Assembly (NCBI GenBank): GCA_947589705.1
Contig: CANQCO010000004.1
Location: 1-44,254 of the forward strand
DNA from: Candidatus Gastranaerophilales bacterium
GTDB taxonomy: Bacteria; Cyanobacteriota; Vampirovibrionia; Gastranaerophilales; Gastranaerophilaceae
Length of the DNA stretch: 44,254 nucleotides
Direction of reading: 5' to 3'
Shown here: in pieces, positions 17,002 to 25,135 of the stretch
Layout of the letters: every line of letters begins with the position of its first letter
Numbering within the stretch: position 1 is the first letter of the stretch
Notes under the pieces: generated by a model
Seen by the model: only the letters and a program-made list of their open reading frames with translations
Told to the model about the DNA's origin: nothing
Database searches by the model: none
Translations under genes and position numbers: made by a program

Positions 17002-17562
17002 TTATCGTCTATGATGTTCGAATCCGCCTTGAGAGGGTCTGGGTCCTTGATTCTGACCGTTTTGCGGAAATTTCTGAGGCGGTATAGGCGGCTTATTATT
17101 TGGCATAGGAGGTTTCCAATTGTTTGGCGGCGGAGGCGGTGCCGGATGCCCGTAATATTGGGTATGCCAAACACCTTGACCGCCATAATTATAACTATGT
17201 CCGTTAAGATTTGTATGAACTCTTACTCCCCCATTTCCTGCCCAAATTCCGGGGACTGTTACTGAATATCCTCCGTAATACGGGTAAACAGGATATACGG
17301 GAACCATTGGATTTTGATAATAATCATAATAAGGAGCAGCTTCCGGGTCCGGTTGCTCTTCAGATTTCTTTTCTTCTTCTTCTTCTTCTTCTTCTTCTTT
17401 ATTTCCCGTATAATATGGGTCATCTACTTGCGGAGTGTATATAATATCGTCTTCACCCACATTTAAAGTTTGTCTGTATATATTACTTTCTGCTTTTGTT
17501 TCTTCTATACAAAAACAGAAAACTAAGGAGAACATAACAAATAATGCTAATTTATATTTCAT
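17002..17562 (-). CDS. Low-complexity secreted protein, Pro/Gly/Tyr-rich
   Basis: This 186-residue protein has a signal peptide (KYKLALFVMFSLVFCFC, likely cut after TKA near residue 25). The mature part has nine consecutive glutamates encoded by nine GAA codons, then YPVYPYYGGY-type tyrosine-proline-glycine sequence, six prolines in a row and a Pro/Asn/Gln-rich end finishing in HHRR. Such composition suggests an extended, probably surface or periplasmic protein; no family is recognised. AAGGAT precedes the ATG. It shares the terminator after rpsG. Confidence 0.6.
   Translation of the reverse strand: MKYKLALFVMFSLVFCFCIEETKAESNIYRQTLNVGEDDIIYTPQVDDPYYTGNKEEEEEEEEEKKSEEQPDPEAAPYYDYYQNPMVPVYPVYPYYGGYSVTVPGIWAGNGGVRVHTNLNGHSYNYGGQGVWHTQYYGHPAPPPPPNNWKPPMPNNKPPIPPQKFPQNGQNQGPRPSQGGFEHHRR
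17371..17397. repeat. TTC/GAA trinucleotide microsatellite (nine units)
   Basis: Nine uninterrupted TTC units on the plus strand encode nine glutamates on the minus strand. All use the same codon, so polymerase slippage could change the glutamate number without shifting frame. Confidence 0.9.
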
Positions 17563-17614
17563 ACTATCCTTTTATTTCTTATAACGATATTTTTATTTAG
17601 AAGTTCATATAATT

Positions 17615-18115
17615 TTATCTGTAATTTTGAAATTGCAGAGGTACATTATATTTATCGTCATTTTCTCTAAGTACTTTAATAACCGCTTGAAGGTCATCTT
17701 TGTCCTTGCCTGAAACTCTTACTTGCTCGCCTTGAATTGAAGCTTGAACTTTTAATTTTGTATTTTTAATATCTGAAACGATTTTTTTTGCTAAATCTTG
17801 TGTTAATCCCTTTTTTAAATTAAAAACTTGCCTAACATTTCCGCCAAGAGCGTTTTCTACAGGCTGCGGGTCAAGTATTTTTATGCTTAAAGAACGCTTA
17901 ATCATTTTCGATTGCAGGATATCAAGTATGTTTTTCAGTTTCATTTCATCATTTGTTGTTATTGTGATTGTTTTATCAGAATCCATAATTACATCAGAAT
18001 TTGAGCCTTTTAAATCAAATCTTGAACCGATTTCTCTTTTAACTTGATCAACCGCATTTACAAGCTCTTGCTTATCAAATTCGGATACTATATCAAAACT
18101 GCAATCTTTCGCCAT
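17615..18115 (-). CDS. yajQ: YajQ-family nucleotide-binding protein (DUF520)
   Basis: This 166-residue cytosolic protein matches the YajQ family across its length: MAKDCSFDIVSEFDKQELVNA, KREIGSRFDLKGSNS, DILQSKMIKR and VQASIQGEQVRVSGKDKDDLQAVI. The family has two ferredoxin-like domains; members bind nucleotides, and in some bacteria cyclic di-GMP. Its role here is unknown. AAGGAG precedes the ATG. It is divergent from lexA. Confidence 0.93.
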   Translation of the reverse strand: MAKDCSFDIVSEFDKQELVNAVDQVKREIGSRFDLKGSNSDVIMDSDKTITITTNDEMKLKNILDILQSKMIKRSLSIKILDPQPVENALGGNVRQVFNLKKGLTQDLAKKIVSDIKNTKLKVQASIQGEQVRVSGKDKDDLQAVIKVLRENDDKYNVPLQFQNYR

Positions 18116-18186
18116 AATAAACTCCTTCTTATTGTTTATATTATTATATATGATTTATTAATATTTTGAAAATTTTTTTATTTTAC

Positions 18187-18215
18187 TTGACAATTTATAG
18201 ACGATTGTCTATAAT
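18187..18215 (+). promoter_or_regulatory. Consensus promoter of lexA with embedded palindromic operator
   Basis: TTGACA (18187-18192) and TATAAT (18210-18215) are both perfect and 17 bases apart. Between and overlapping them is the perfect inverted repeat TATAGAC (18196-18202) GATT GTCTATA (18207-18213). A repressor bound there would block RNA polymerase, so self-repression by the downstream LexA-type protein is likely. The -10 ends only 6 bases before the ATG at 18222. Confidence 0.85.
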
Positions 18216-18221
18216 ATAAAT

Positions 18222-18797
18222 ATGCTTACGGAAAAACAAAAAACATTCTTTGAAAAATTAAAAGAATTATACGGAAATGAAATGCTGCCAAGCTTTGAGG
18301 TTATTGCAAAAAACTTCGGGTTTAAACATAAAAATTCAGTATGGCAGTATTTTAATAAACTTAAAGAGGAAAATTTAATCCAAGAAAAAAACGGAAGATT
18401 TTTCATTAATAAAGAACTTTTTGGTGCCGTAATGTTTTCTTCCGTCGTAAAAGCAGGGTTTGCTTCCGTAGCGGACGATTATGTTGAAAAAAGAGTTTCA
18501 TTGGATGAAAGTTTTGATATAAATGCTCCTTCTACTTTCTTATTTACGGTATCAGGAGATTCAATGATTGATTTAGGTATATTTGAAGGTGATAAAGTGG
18601 TTGTTGAAAAAACAAACACGGCAAGAAACGGTGATATAGTTATTGCATTTATTGACGGCGGATATACCTTAAAAACTTACAGAAATAAAAACGGAAAAGT
18701 ATGGCTGGAGCCGGCCAATTCCAATTATCCTAATTTGTACCCTAAAGAAGAACTTATTATCTTCGGAGTTGCAAAAGGGATAGTAAGAAAGTTTTAA
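18222..18797 (+). CDS. lexA: LexA-type self-cleaving SOS repressor
   Basis: This 191-residue protein joins a LexA winged-helix DNA-binding domain (residues 1-65; LTEKQKTFFEKLKELY, FEVIAKNFGFKHKNSV) to an S24 self-cleaving domain. The cleavage site is the A78-G79 bond in VVKAGFAS, and the catalytic pair is S114 (SGDSMID) and K151 (YTLKTY), 37 residues apart as in E. coli LexA. It would repress SOS genes until RecA filaments trigger cleavage. No Shine-Dalgarno sequence precedes the ATG, and the promoter geometry predicts a leaderless transcript. umuC follows after a hairpin, so this may combine LexA and UmuD-like roles. Confidence 0.88.
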   Translation: MLTEKQKTFFEKLKELYGNEMLPSFEVIAKNFGFKHKNSVWQYFNKLKEENLIQEKNGRFFINKELFGAVMFSSVVKAGFASVADDYVEKRVSLDESFDINAPSTFLFTVSGDSMIDLGIFEGDKVVVEKTNTARNGDIVIAFIDGGYTLKTYRNKNGKVWLEPANSNYPNLYPKEELIIFGVAKGIVRKF

Positions 18798-18819
18798 TTA
18801 TTCAAAAGTTTAATGATTA

Positions 18820-18860
18820 GCGGGGTTGTCATTCCTCCCTTTAACCCCGCAGTTTTTTTT
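18820..18860 (+). terminator. Intrinsic terminator or attenuator between lexA and umuC
   Basis: GCGGGGTT (18820-18827) pairs with AACCCCGC (18843-18850) around a 15-base loop, and eight T follow from 18853. The hairpin lies between the lexA stop and the umuC start at 18871. It is therefore either the end of the lexA transcript or a partial terminator that lowers umuC expression. The loop holds CCTCCC, an anti-Shine-Dalgarno-like sequence. Confidence 0.78.
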
Positions 18861-18870
18861 AAGGTTGACT

Positions 18871-20085
18871 ATGAATGATAAAAAAATAATACTTGTTGAC
18901 GGCAATAATTTTTTTGCTTCTTGTGAACAGATGATAAATCCTTCTTTAAAGGGAAAAGCCGTATGCGTTTTGAGTAACAATGACGGTTGTGTTATTGCAC
19001 GTTCTAACGAGGCAAAAAAAATGGGAATAAAAATGGGAATGCCTTACTTTATGGCAAAAAAAAGTTTTCCTGAGGCTGTATATTTAAGTTCAAATTTCAG
19101 CTTGTATCATGAAATTTCAACAAGAATGATGACTCTTTTAAGCAAATATTCGGATAAAGTTGATATTTATTCCATTGATGAAGCTTTTCTTGATATTACG
19201 GGCAGTGATAAAATATTTAAAATTGACTATAAAACTCTGACAGCTTTAATAAAAAATGATATAGAAACTCATATCGGCATAACTGTTTCTATAGGGCTGG
19301 CTTCGACAAAAATTCTTGCAAAACTTGCTAATCATAAGGCAAAAAAAGGAATCGGTATTTATGAAATACAAAATAATCTTATTTTAAACGAGCTTGAAAA
19401 TATTGAAGTTGAAGAAATATGGGGAATCGGAAGAAACTTAGCACGTTCTTTAAGAAAGTACGGAATTTTCTATGCGCATGAAATATTATTAAAAGATGAT
19501 AATTTTTATAAAACATTATTCGGCAAAAAGGGGCTTGAATTAAAGTATGAACTTTCGGGAAGAAGTGTTATACCGCTTAATGGAGTTATGGAAAAACCGA
19601 AATCAATACAAAAAACCCGTGCTTTTCCGGAATTTTCAAATGATAAAGAATATATAAAAACAGAACTTTCAATTCACTTGCATAATGTATGTAAAAAGCT
19701 TAGGGCTTATAATTTAGAAGCTGATTCTTTGTGTGTAATGCTTAGAACAAAGGATTTTAGAGTATATTATAGAGAAATAAATCTTGAAACTCCTACAAAC
19801 AGTGAATTTAACTTAATGAGTAAAGTTTTAAATCTCTTTTATACTATGTATAAAGAAAATGTAATTTATCGTTCATCGGGAGTGTTGGTTTTCGGTCTTC
19901 AAGATAGTAATACCGTTCAATTATCGTTATTAACAGACAGATTACAAAATAAAAACCAAAAGATTTCTCTCTTAATGGATAAAATAGAAAATAAATATGG
20001 AAAAGGTGCAATTTCTATCGGGAAAACGGGAATTAAAAATGAAATAACAAAACATATAAGAGAACTTAGAAAACTGCCTTTTTAA
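18871..20085 (+). CDS. umuC: Y-family DNA polymerase (UmuC-like)
   Basis: This is an error-prone translesion polymerase of about 404 residues. The ATG at 18871 (after AAGG) is preferred because upstream codons in the same frame run through the hairpin. Motifs are ILVDGNNFFASCEQ (metal aspartate), VLSNNDGCVIARSNEAKKMG, YSIDEAFLDITG (catalytic D-E), GIGLASTKILAKLANHKAKK-like (here SIGLASTKILAKLANHKAKK), EEIWGIGRNLARSLRKYGI (helix-hairpin-helix) and the little finger domain after about 230. NNDGC and the UmuC-type C-terminus favour UmuC over DinB. Placement after lexA suggests SOS control. Confidence 0.93.
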   Translation: MNDKKIILVDGNNFFASCEQMINPSLKGKAVCVLSNNDGCVIARSNEAKKMGIKMGMPYFMAKKSFPEAVYLSSNFSLYHEISTRMMTLLSKYSDKVDIYSIDEAFLDITGSDKIFKIDYKTLTALIKNDIETHIGITVSIGLASTKILAKLANHKAKKGIGIYEIQNNLILNELENIEVEEIWGIGRNLARSLRKYGIFYAHEILLKDDNFYKTLFGKKGLELKYELSGRSVIPLNGVMEKPKSIQKTRAFPEFSNDKEYIKTELSIHLHNVCKKLRAYNLEADSLCVMLRTKDFRVYYREINLETPTNSEFNLMSKVLNLFYTMYKENVIYRSSGVLVFGLQDSNTVQLSLLTDRLQNKNQKISLLMDKIENKYGKGAISIGKTGIKNEITKHIRELRKLPF

Positions 20086-20150
20086 CTTTTTGTTTACTTT
20101 AATGGAAAGTGTTTTATTTATGTGATATAAAAAAGTAGAGGGATGAAAAA

Positions 20151-20978
20151 GTGAAAAAACTTTTAGTTAGTATTATCTTTATATATTTTTTATTTTCGCA
20201 AGTCGCTTGCGCAGCAGAAGTCATTAATCTTGAATTGAAAGAAAAAAATCAATTAAAACTCGGCGGAGAAAAAAATTTAAGTGAAAAAAATCTGGTTTTG
20301 AATAACAGAGAAGAAATTGAAAATCTGATAAGGATTCAAAAAGAAGAAGAAGTTAAAGATATAGAAGCACTTTGGCAGGCAACAATAAATAATAATACAT
20401 TGATAAAATTTACAATGAATAAATTGAATACGCCGGAATCACAAAGAAGATTGCATTCGTCTTTAATGGCAAAGAGTTTATCGTCTTTGATATACGGTGC
20501 AAGTTTTATTCCTATGTTTACAGGGTCAAATGCAATGCTGCAGTCCGCATCATTTTCGGCAGGAAGGCTTGCCAATAATTTTATTAATAAAGAGTCTTCC
20601 ACTATGGAATCTACTCCTATTACGGATACCGAGCTTATTCAACTGGCTGGTACAATAGAAGAACTGCAGGAAAAAATTATTTCTTCTTATTATGAATATA
20701 AAGGTTCCTTGAATAAATTAAAAGATACAAGGTCAAGAATAATTCTTTATAATAAGAATTATTCAAAGGCGCTTCAAAATAATTCATTGACCGAACTTGT
20801 TGTGTCATCGGCATTATATGAAGATATGCAGCTTCAAGAGTATAAACAGGAGCAGGACGCTAAAAAATATTATTTGGCTCTTGAACGGCTTGCAGGTAAA
20901 GAAGCTGTTGATAATTTGATTTTATCTCAGTATGCTTTAAAAAATCAGCTTATAAATACGGAAAAAATAAACAAATGA
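20151..20978 (+). CDS. Secreted helical protein, first of a tandem paralogue pair
   Basis: This 275-residue protein has a signal peptide (KKLLVSIIFIYFLFSQVACAA). The mature part is largely helical and shares a layout with the next gene: EALWQATINNNTLIKFTMNKLNTPE near residue 80, a small-residue segment in the middle, ITDTELIQLAGTIEELQEKI near 160 and a long C-terminal helix ending in ALERLAGKEAVDNL. The pattern recalls one half of a TolC-type outer membrane efflux protein but no barrel strands are evident. The GTG start follows GAGGGA. The stop overlaps the next start (ATGA). Function unknown. Confidence 0.6.
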   Translation: MKKLLVSIIFIYFLFSQVACAAEVINLELKEKNQLKLGGEKNLSEKNLVLNNREEIENLIRIQKEEEVKDIEALWQATINNNTLIKFTMNKLNTPESQRRLHSSLMAKSLSSLIYGASFIPMFTGSNAMLQSASFSAGRLANNFINKESSTMESTPITDTELIQLAGTIEELQEKIISSYYEYKGSLNKLKDTRSRIILYNKNYSKALQNNSLTELVVSSALYEDMQLQEYKQEQDAKKYYLALERLAGKEAVDNLILSQYALKNQLINTEKINK

Positions 20979-21844
20979 AGAAAATTACATATTTGTTGTT
21001 AATAATGTTATTGAGTATGCAGATGGGAAATTGTGCTTCCGTTGACACGTTAAAAGAGCCTAAAAAACCCGTATACAGACTTGGTACAAGTTATAGTTTA
21101 GAAAAAGAGTATAAAGTTAAGGATTTGAGTCAAACACAAAAAGAAAAAACCGCATCTTATGAAAGAGATTATTTGAGAAATACAACTTATGCGGATACAA
21201 CATTGAAAGATTTGTCAACTGAAATATCCAAGCTTATGACAATAGAAAAAGAAGCAATGCTTGAGCATGTGCAAATATTGTGGGCAGGTGCGGCAACGAA
21301 GAGTGAAACAATAAAATTTGCACTTTATAAACTTGCAAATCCGGATGCGGATAAGCCTGATGAAACAATAATAAAAAAAATAATAAGACCATTATCTACA
21401 GCTTCATCTATTGCAGGTGCGGGGTTGGGTAATCCGTTTGCCGCTACAACAGCTTTATTCGGCGGTCACTTATTAAATTCTCTTTCTTTTAATGATAAAG
21501 ATTTAAATTATAAATACACAAAAGTTACAGATGCGGATATGATTGTTTTAATTACCAAGGTTGATGATTTACAAAAAAGAGTTATAGATGAATATTTTGA
21601 CTATATGACGGCGTATAATATGCTTAAAATTGTTGAAAAAAATATTAAAACACGTGAAGCAAGATATAATTCCGGAGTTTACAATACGGAAGAACAGTTA
21701 TTGGTTGCTGATGCGTATTACAGAAGTGCCGTTGATAATAAAGCAAAATTAGAACTTGAATTTTTGGAACACAGAGCTGCTCTTGAACAACTTGTAGGTT
21801 TTGAAGCTCTTAGTGCCTTTGAAAAAGTTTTGATTGAAAATTAA
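20975..21844 (+). CDS. Secreted helical protein, second of a tandem paralogue pair
   Basis: This 289-residue protein has a signal peptide (KKITYLLLIMLLSMQMGNC, with a Cys that could be lipidated). It is related to the preceding gene: VQILWAGAATKSETIKFALYK corresponds to its EALWQATINNNTLIKF segment, VTDADMIVLITKVDDLQKRV to its ITDTELIQLAGTIEELQEKI, and the C-terminal helices match (RAALEQLVGFEAL). The coupled ATGA overlap suggests equal production and perhaps a heteromeric complex. The stop overlaps that of the convergent rel gene by 4 bases. Confidence 0.6.
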   Translation: MKKITYLLLIMLLSMQMGNCASVDTLKEPKKPVYRLGTSYSLEKEYKVKDLSQTQKEKTASYERDYLRNTTYADTTLKDLSTEISKLMTIEKEAMLEHVQILWAGAATKSETIKFALYKLANPDADKPDETIIKKIIRPLSTASSIAGAGLGNPFAATTALFGGHLLNSLSFNDKDLNYKYTKVTDADMIVLITKVDDLQKRVIDEYFDYMTAYNMLKIVEKNIKTREARYNSGVYNTEEQLLVADAYYRSAVDNKAKLELEFLEHRAALEQLVGFEALSAFEKVLIEN

Positions 21845-24051
21845 TTTTTCGGAGTTTTCTGCTGTTTTTTTGGTTTCTGTTTAACAGCATTTATGGGCTT
21901 AACTTTTGAATTCATTTGAATCCTTTTAACCGAATGTACATCAGGCAAGGATTGAAATGCGTTAATAACATCCGTTAGTTTTTCTATACCGTTAACCTCA
22001 ACACCAAGTTCAATGGTTCCGACTTTTTTTGCAAAATTTGTTTTGACATTGGCATAAGTAATATTTATACCGCAATCTGCGGCTTTAACCAGAATATCTT
22101 TTAACATTCCGACTTTATCAACACAATTAATTCTGATAGAAGTAACATAAGTTTTGTTGGAATTTTCACTGTTACGCCAGCTGATTTTCATAAGTCTTTC
22201 TTCAGGTACGGTATCTAAAGACGGACAATCAATTCTGTGAACTGAAACACCTTTACCTCTGGTTACAACGCCTACTATATGCTCTCCAGGTACGGGCGAA
22301 CAGCATTTTGCAAAGCTGTACAGCATTCCTTCAAGACCTTCAATTTCATCTTTATACTGGCTTTTCTTTTTATTTGAAACATATTGCTCTTCATTTGTTT
22401 CAACAGTTTTTTTGATTCTGCTTGTGACTTTATTTATAGTAGTTTCGCCATTCCCTATTGCGGCAAAAAGATCATCTGTTGATATATAATTCAATATTTT
22501 TGAAATTTCAAGAAATCTTCCGTTTTTGATATTTTCATCAAAGGCAGTCTTTCCGATTTCCTGTTCAAGCATATTTCTGCCTGTAATAATATATTCGTCA
22601 CGGTTATGTTTCTTAAACCATTGTCTTATTTTGGATTGAGCTTGTTTAGTTACACAGAATTTTAACCAGTGAAGTTTAGGTGTTCCCGTTTTAGAGGTGA
22701 AAAGTTCAACAATATCACCGTTTTTAAGTTTTGTATCAAGCTGGGCTATTCTTCCGTTTATTAATGCACCTGTCGTTTTATAACCTACCTCGGAGTGTAT
22801 TCTGAATGCAAAATCAATGGGGGTTGCATTTAAAGGTAAATCAATTATATCTCCCATTGGCGTAAATGCAAAAATTTGGTTATCAAATAAATCAAGCTTT
22901 ACTTTTTCAACAAATTCATTAGCGTTTGAAGCTTCTTTATCCAGTTCTATCATCTGGTGCATCCAGGAAAATTTAATATCATCATTTGATTCAGCTTTAA
23001 TAGAGCCTGATTCTTTGTATTTCCAGTGTGCAGCAACACCGTATTCTGCTACTTTGTGCATTTGCATTGTTCTAATCTGCACTTCCAGCGGTTTTTGCTT
23101 TGGTCCTATTACGGAGGTATGCAAAGATTTATATCCGTTGCCTTTCGGCATTGCTATATAGTCTTTAAATCTTCCCGGAATAGGTTTAAATAAAGAGTGA
23201 ATTATTCCAAGAACTTCATAGCACTGTCTTTCGGTATCAACTATGACTCTTACTGCTGTTATATCATATAAGTCATTAAATGCTACATTGAGTCTTTGCA
23301 TTTTTTTATAAATACTGTAGTAATGTTTTGCTCTGCCCGTGATTTCAGCGTTTATTTCATTCTTTTTAAGACTTTCAGAAATTTCATCAATCAAAAGTTT
23401 AACTGTATTTTCACGTTCAACTTTCTTTTGGGCGACAAGCTGTGCTATTTCAAAATATTTTTCGGGATTTAAATATCTTAAAGATAAATCTTCAAGTTCT
23501 GCTTTAATCCTGCCGATACCTAAACGGTTAGCTAACGGAGCAAATATATCAAGAGTTTCCTGCGCTATTCTGACCTGTTTATTTTGCGCCATATAATTAA
23601 GTGTACGCATATTATGCAGTCTGTCTGCCAGCTTTAAAAATATAACACGTACATCTTTTGCCATTGCAATAAACATTCGGCGAAAGTTTTCTGCCTGCCT
23701 TTCCTCCTTAGATTTAAACTGCAATTTATCAAGTTTTGTTATCCCCAAAACCAAATTTAAAACATCTTCACCAAATTCTTTTTCAACCTGTTCGGGTGTT
23801 ATTCCTGTATCTTCAATGGTATCATGCAGAAGCGCTGCCATTAGTGTATGTTTATCAACCTTTAAGGTGGCAAGAATTTTTGCAACTTCAACGGGGTGAA
23901 TAATATAAGGTTCTTCACTTACACGGTACTGCCCTTCATGCAGTTTCTGTGCAAATTTAAATGCTCTATATATCTCATCTATATCTTCTTGTGACCTGTT
24001 TTGCTCTTTTAATATGTTTTCAAGTCCGAGAAATATATTTTCCTGTTCCAT
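21841..24051 (-). CDS. rel: Bifunctional (p)ppGpp synthetase/hydrolase
   Basis: This enzyme makes and degrades the stringent-response alarmone. The 736-residue protein has, in order, an HD hydrolase domain with intact H76-D77 (LLHDTIEDTG), a synthetase domain with YDITAVRVIVD, GRFKDYIAMPKGNGYKSLHT and the RFKD signature of bifunctional Rel/SpoT enzymes, a TGS domain (FAFTPMGDIIDLPLNATPIDFAF-like region near 400), a CxxC-zinc/helical region (CCSPVPGEHIVG) and a C-terminal ACT domain (TSIRINCVDKVGMLKDI). It appears to be a complete long Rel. GAGG precedes the ATG. Confidence 0.96.
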   Translation of the reverse strand: MEQENIFLGLENILKEQNRSQEDIDEIYRAFKFAQKLHEGQYRVSEEPYIIHPVEVAKILATLKVDKHTLMAALLHDTIEDTGITPEQVEKEFGEDVLNLVLGITKLDKLQFKSKEERQAENFRRMFIAMAKDVRVIFLKLADRLHNMRTLNYMAQNKQVRIAQETLDIFAPLANRLGIGRIKAELEDLSLRYLNPEKYFEIAQLVAQKKVERENTVKLLIDEISESLKKNEINAEITGRAKHYYSIYKKMQRLNVAFNDLYDITAVRVIVDTERQCYEVLGIIHSLFKPIPGRFKDYIAMPKGNGYKSLHTSVIGPKQKPLEVQIRTMQMHKVAEYGVAAHWKYKESGSIKAESNDDIKFSWMHQMIELDKEASNANEFVEKVKLDLFDNQIFAFTPMGDIIDLPLNATPIDFAFRIHSEVGYKTTGALINGRIAQLDTKLKNGDIVELFTSKTGTPKLHWLKFCVTKQAQSKIRQWFKKHNRDEYIITGRNMLEQEIGKTAFDENIKNGRFLEISKILNYISTDDLFAAIGNGETTINKVTSRIKKTVETNEEQYVSNKKKSQYKDEIEGLEGMLYSFAKCCSPVPGEHIVGVVTRGKGVSVHRIDCPSLDTVPEERLMKISWRNSENSNKTYVTSIRINCVDKVGMLKDILVKAADCGINITYANVKTNFAKKVGTIELGVEVNGIEKLTDVINAFQSLPDVHSVKRIQMNSKVKPINAVKQKPKKQQKTPKN

Positions 24052-24139
24052 TATTGACCTCGCTCAACCATTTTACACTTTATTTTTCAATTTTTCCATA
24101 CTTTTATTAAACTTACTGTAGTTGATGTATAATTATTGT

Positions 24140-24466
24140 ATGGTTGAAAAATATAATTTTTTGTATGAAGCATCGGATGGTATGATTTTTTGCGTAAAAC
24201 TTGTACCTAATTCTTCATTTAATAAAATTTTAGATTATACACAAGATTATGTTCGCATTAAAATTTCTTCTCCGCCGATTGAAAATAAGGCAAATAAAGA
24301 GTTAATAGAATTTTTGAGTGATATTTTAGATATTAATAAGTCAAAAATAAAAATTATAAGCGGTGATAAATCTAAATTGAAAAAAATTTTATTGGTTAAT
24401 ACAAATTATGATTATGTTATACAAAAAATTATGTTTGTGTTAGACTCTGTTCATAAAGAAAAATAA
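24140..24466 (+). CDS. YggU-family protein (DUF167)
   Basis: This protein of about 108 residues belongs to DUF167/YggU: GMIFCVKLVPNSSFNKI, YVRIKISSPPIENKANKELIEFLSDIL and KIKIISGDKSKLKKI are the usual blocks. The function of the family is unknown. Starts at TTG 24122, ATG 24125 and ATG 24140 are all possible. I choose 24140 because a perfect TATAAT at 24128-24133 would place transcription start at about that ATG. A -35 element is weak, so this is uncertain. secG follows after 13 bases. Confidence 0.82.
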   Translation: MVEKYNFLYEASDGMIFCVKLVPNSSFNKILDYTQDYVRIKISSPPIENKANKELIEFLSDILDINKSKIKIISGDKSKLKKILLVNTNYDYVIQKIMFVLDSVHKEK

Positions 24467-24479
24467 GGGATAAAATATA

Positions 24480-24704
24480 ATGTTGACTATTTTTTGGATA
24501 ATACAGATAATATCAGGTGTTTTATTAATATTATTGGTGCTGCTGCATTCACCAAAAGGCGACGGACTGGGTGCAATAGGCGGTGCCGCAAATTTATTTT
24601 CATCACAAAAAAGTGCCGAAAAAGGTCTGAATCATGTTACATACGTTTTATCGGCAATCTTTTTAATTTGTTCATTTATAACCGGTTATCATTTATTCGG
24701 TTAA
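24480..24704 (+). CDS. secG: Protein translocase subunit SecG
   Basis: SecG is the small third subunit of the SecYEG export channel. The 74-residue protein has two membrane helices (about 5-23 and 54-72) joined by the typical glycine-rich loop HSPKGDGLGAIGGAANLFSS. An AAGGGA site precedes the ATG. Its stop overlaps that of convergent dut by 4 bases. Confidence 0.93.
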   Translation: MLTIFWIIQIISGVLLILLVLLHSPKGDGLGAIGGAANLFSSQKSAEKGLNHVTYVLSAIFLICSFITGYHLFG

Positions 24705-25135
24705 AATCCTGTTGAACCAAAACCGCCTTCACCTCTTAAAGAATTCGCAAGCTCTGAGGTTACTTCGATTTTAGCTTTTTCAACTCTTGCTATAACCATT
24801 TGCGCAATTCTGTCTTCGGGGTTAATGGTATATTCCTCATTTGAAATATTGACAAGCCCTACGCAGACTTCACCTCTATAGTCGGCATCTACTGTTCCTA
24901 CTGCATTTATTAATGTTATCCCGTGTTTAACAGATAGACCTGAACGGGCTCTAATTTGTGCTTCATATTCTACAGGAATTTCTATTTTTATTCCCGTAGG
25001 TACAAGCACTCTTTCTAACGGTTTTAGTGTTATTGGTTTTTCTATTGCCGCATATAAATCCATTCCTGATGAACCTTCTGTTTTATACTCAGGCAGGTGT
25101 TTATTATGTTCCATTCTTGTTACTTTCATTATCAT
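24701..25135 (-). CDS. dut: dUTP diphosphatase (dUTPase)
   Basis: Dut hydrolyses dUTP to dUMP, keeping uracil out of DNA and feeding thymidylate synthesis. The 144-residue trimeric-type enzyme shows all five motifs: GSSGMDLYAA, RARSGLSVKHG, NAVGTVDADYRGEV, NPEDRIAQMVI and the C-terminal glycine loop RGEGGFGSTGF. The ATG at 25135 lies 7 bases after GGAG. It overlaps the upstream membrane protein gene by 4 bases. Confidence 0.97.
   Translation of the reverse strand: MIMKVTRMEHNKHLPEYKTEGSSGMDLYAAIEKPITLKPLERVLVPTGIKIEIPVEYEAQIRARSGLSVKHGITLINAVGTVDADYRGEVCVGLVNISNEEYTINPEDRIAQMVIARVEKAKIEVTSELANSLRGEGGFGSTGF

Noticed and set aside
17211-17444. Leu-rich frame opposite the low-complexity secreted protein
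   Set aside because: It is the antisense of the GAA repeat and has no ribosome site.
18826-18870. Longer start for the Y-family polymerase
   Set aside because: The extra codons run through a terminator hairpin and poly-T and do not resemble the family; ATG 18871 has AAGG before it and fits the conserved N-terminus.
24494-24715. Alternative frame over secG
   Set aside because: It is shifted relative to the conserved SecG sequence and lacks homology and a start signal.
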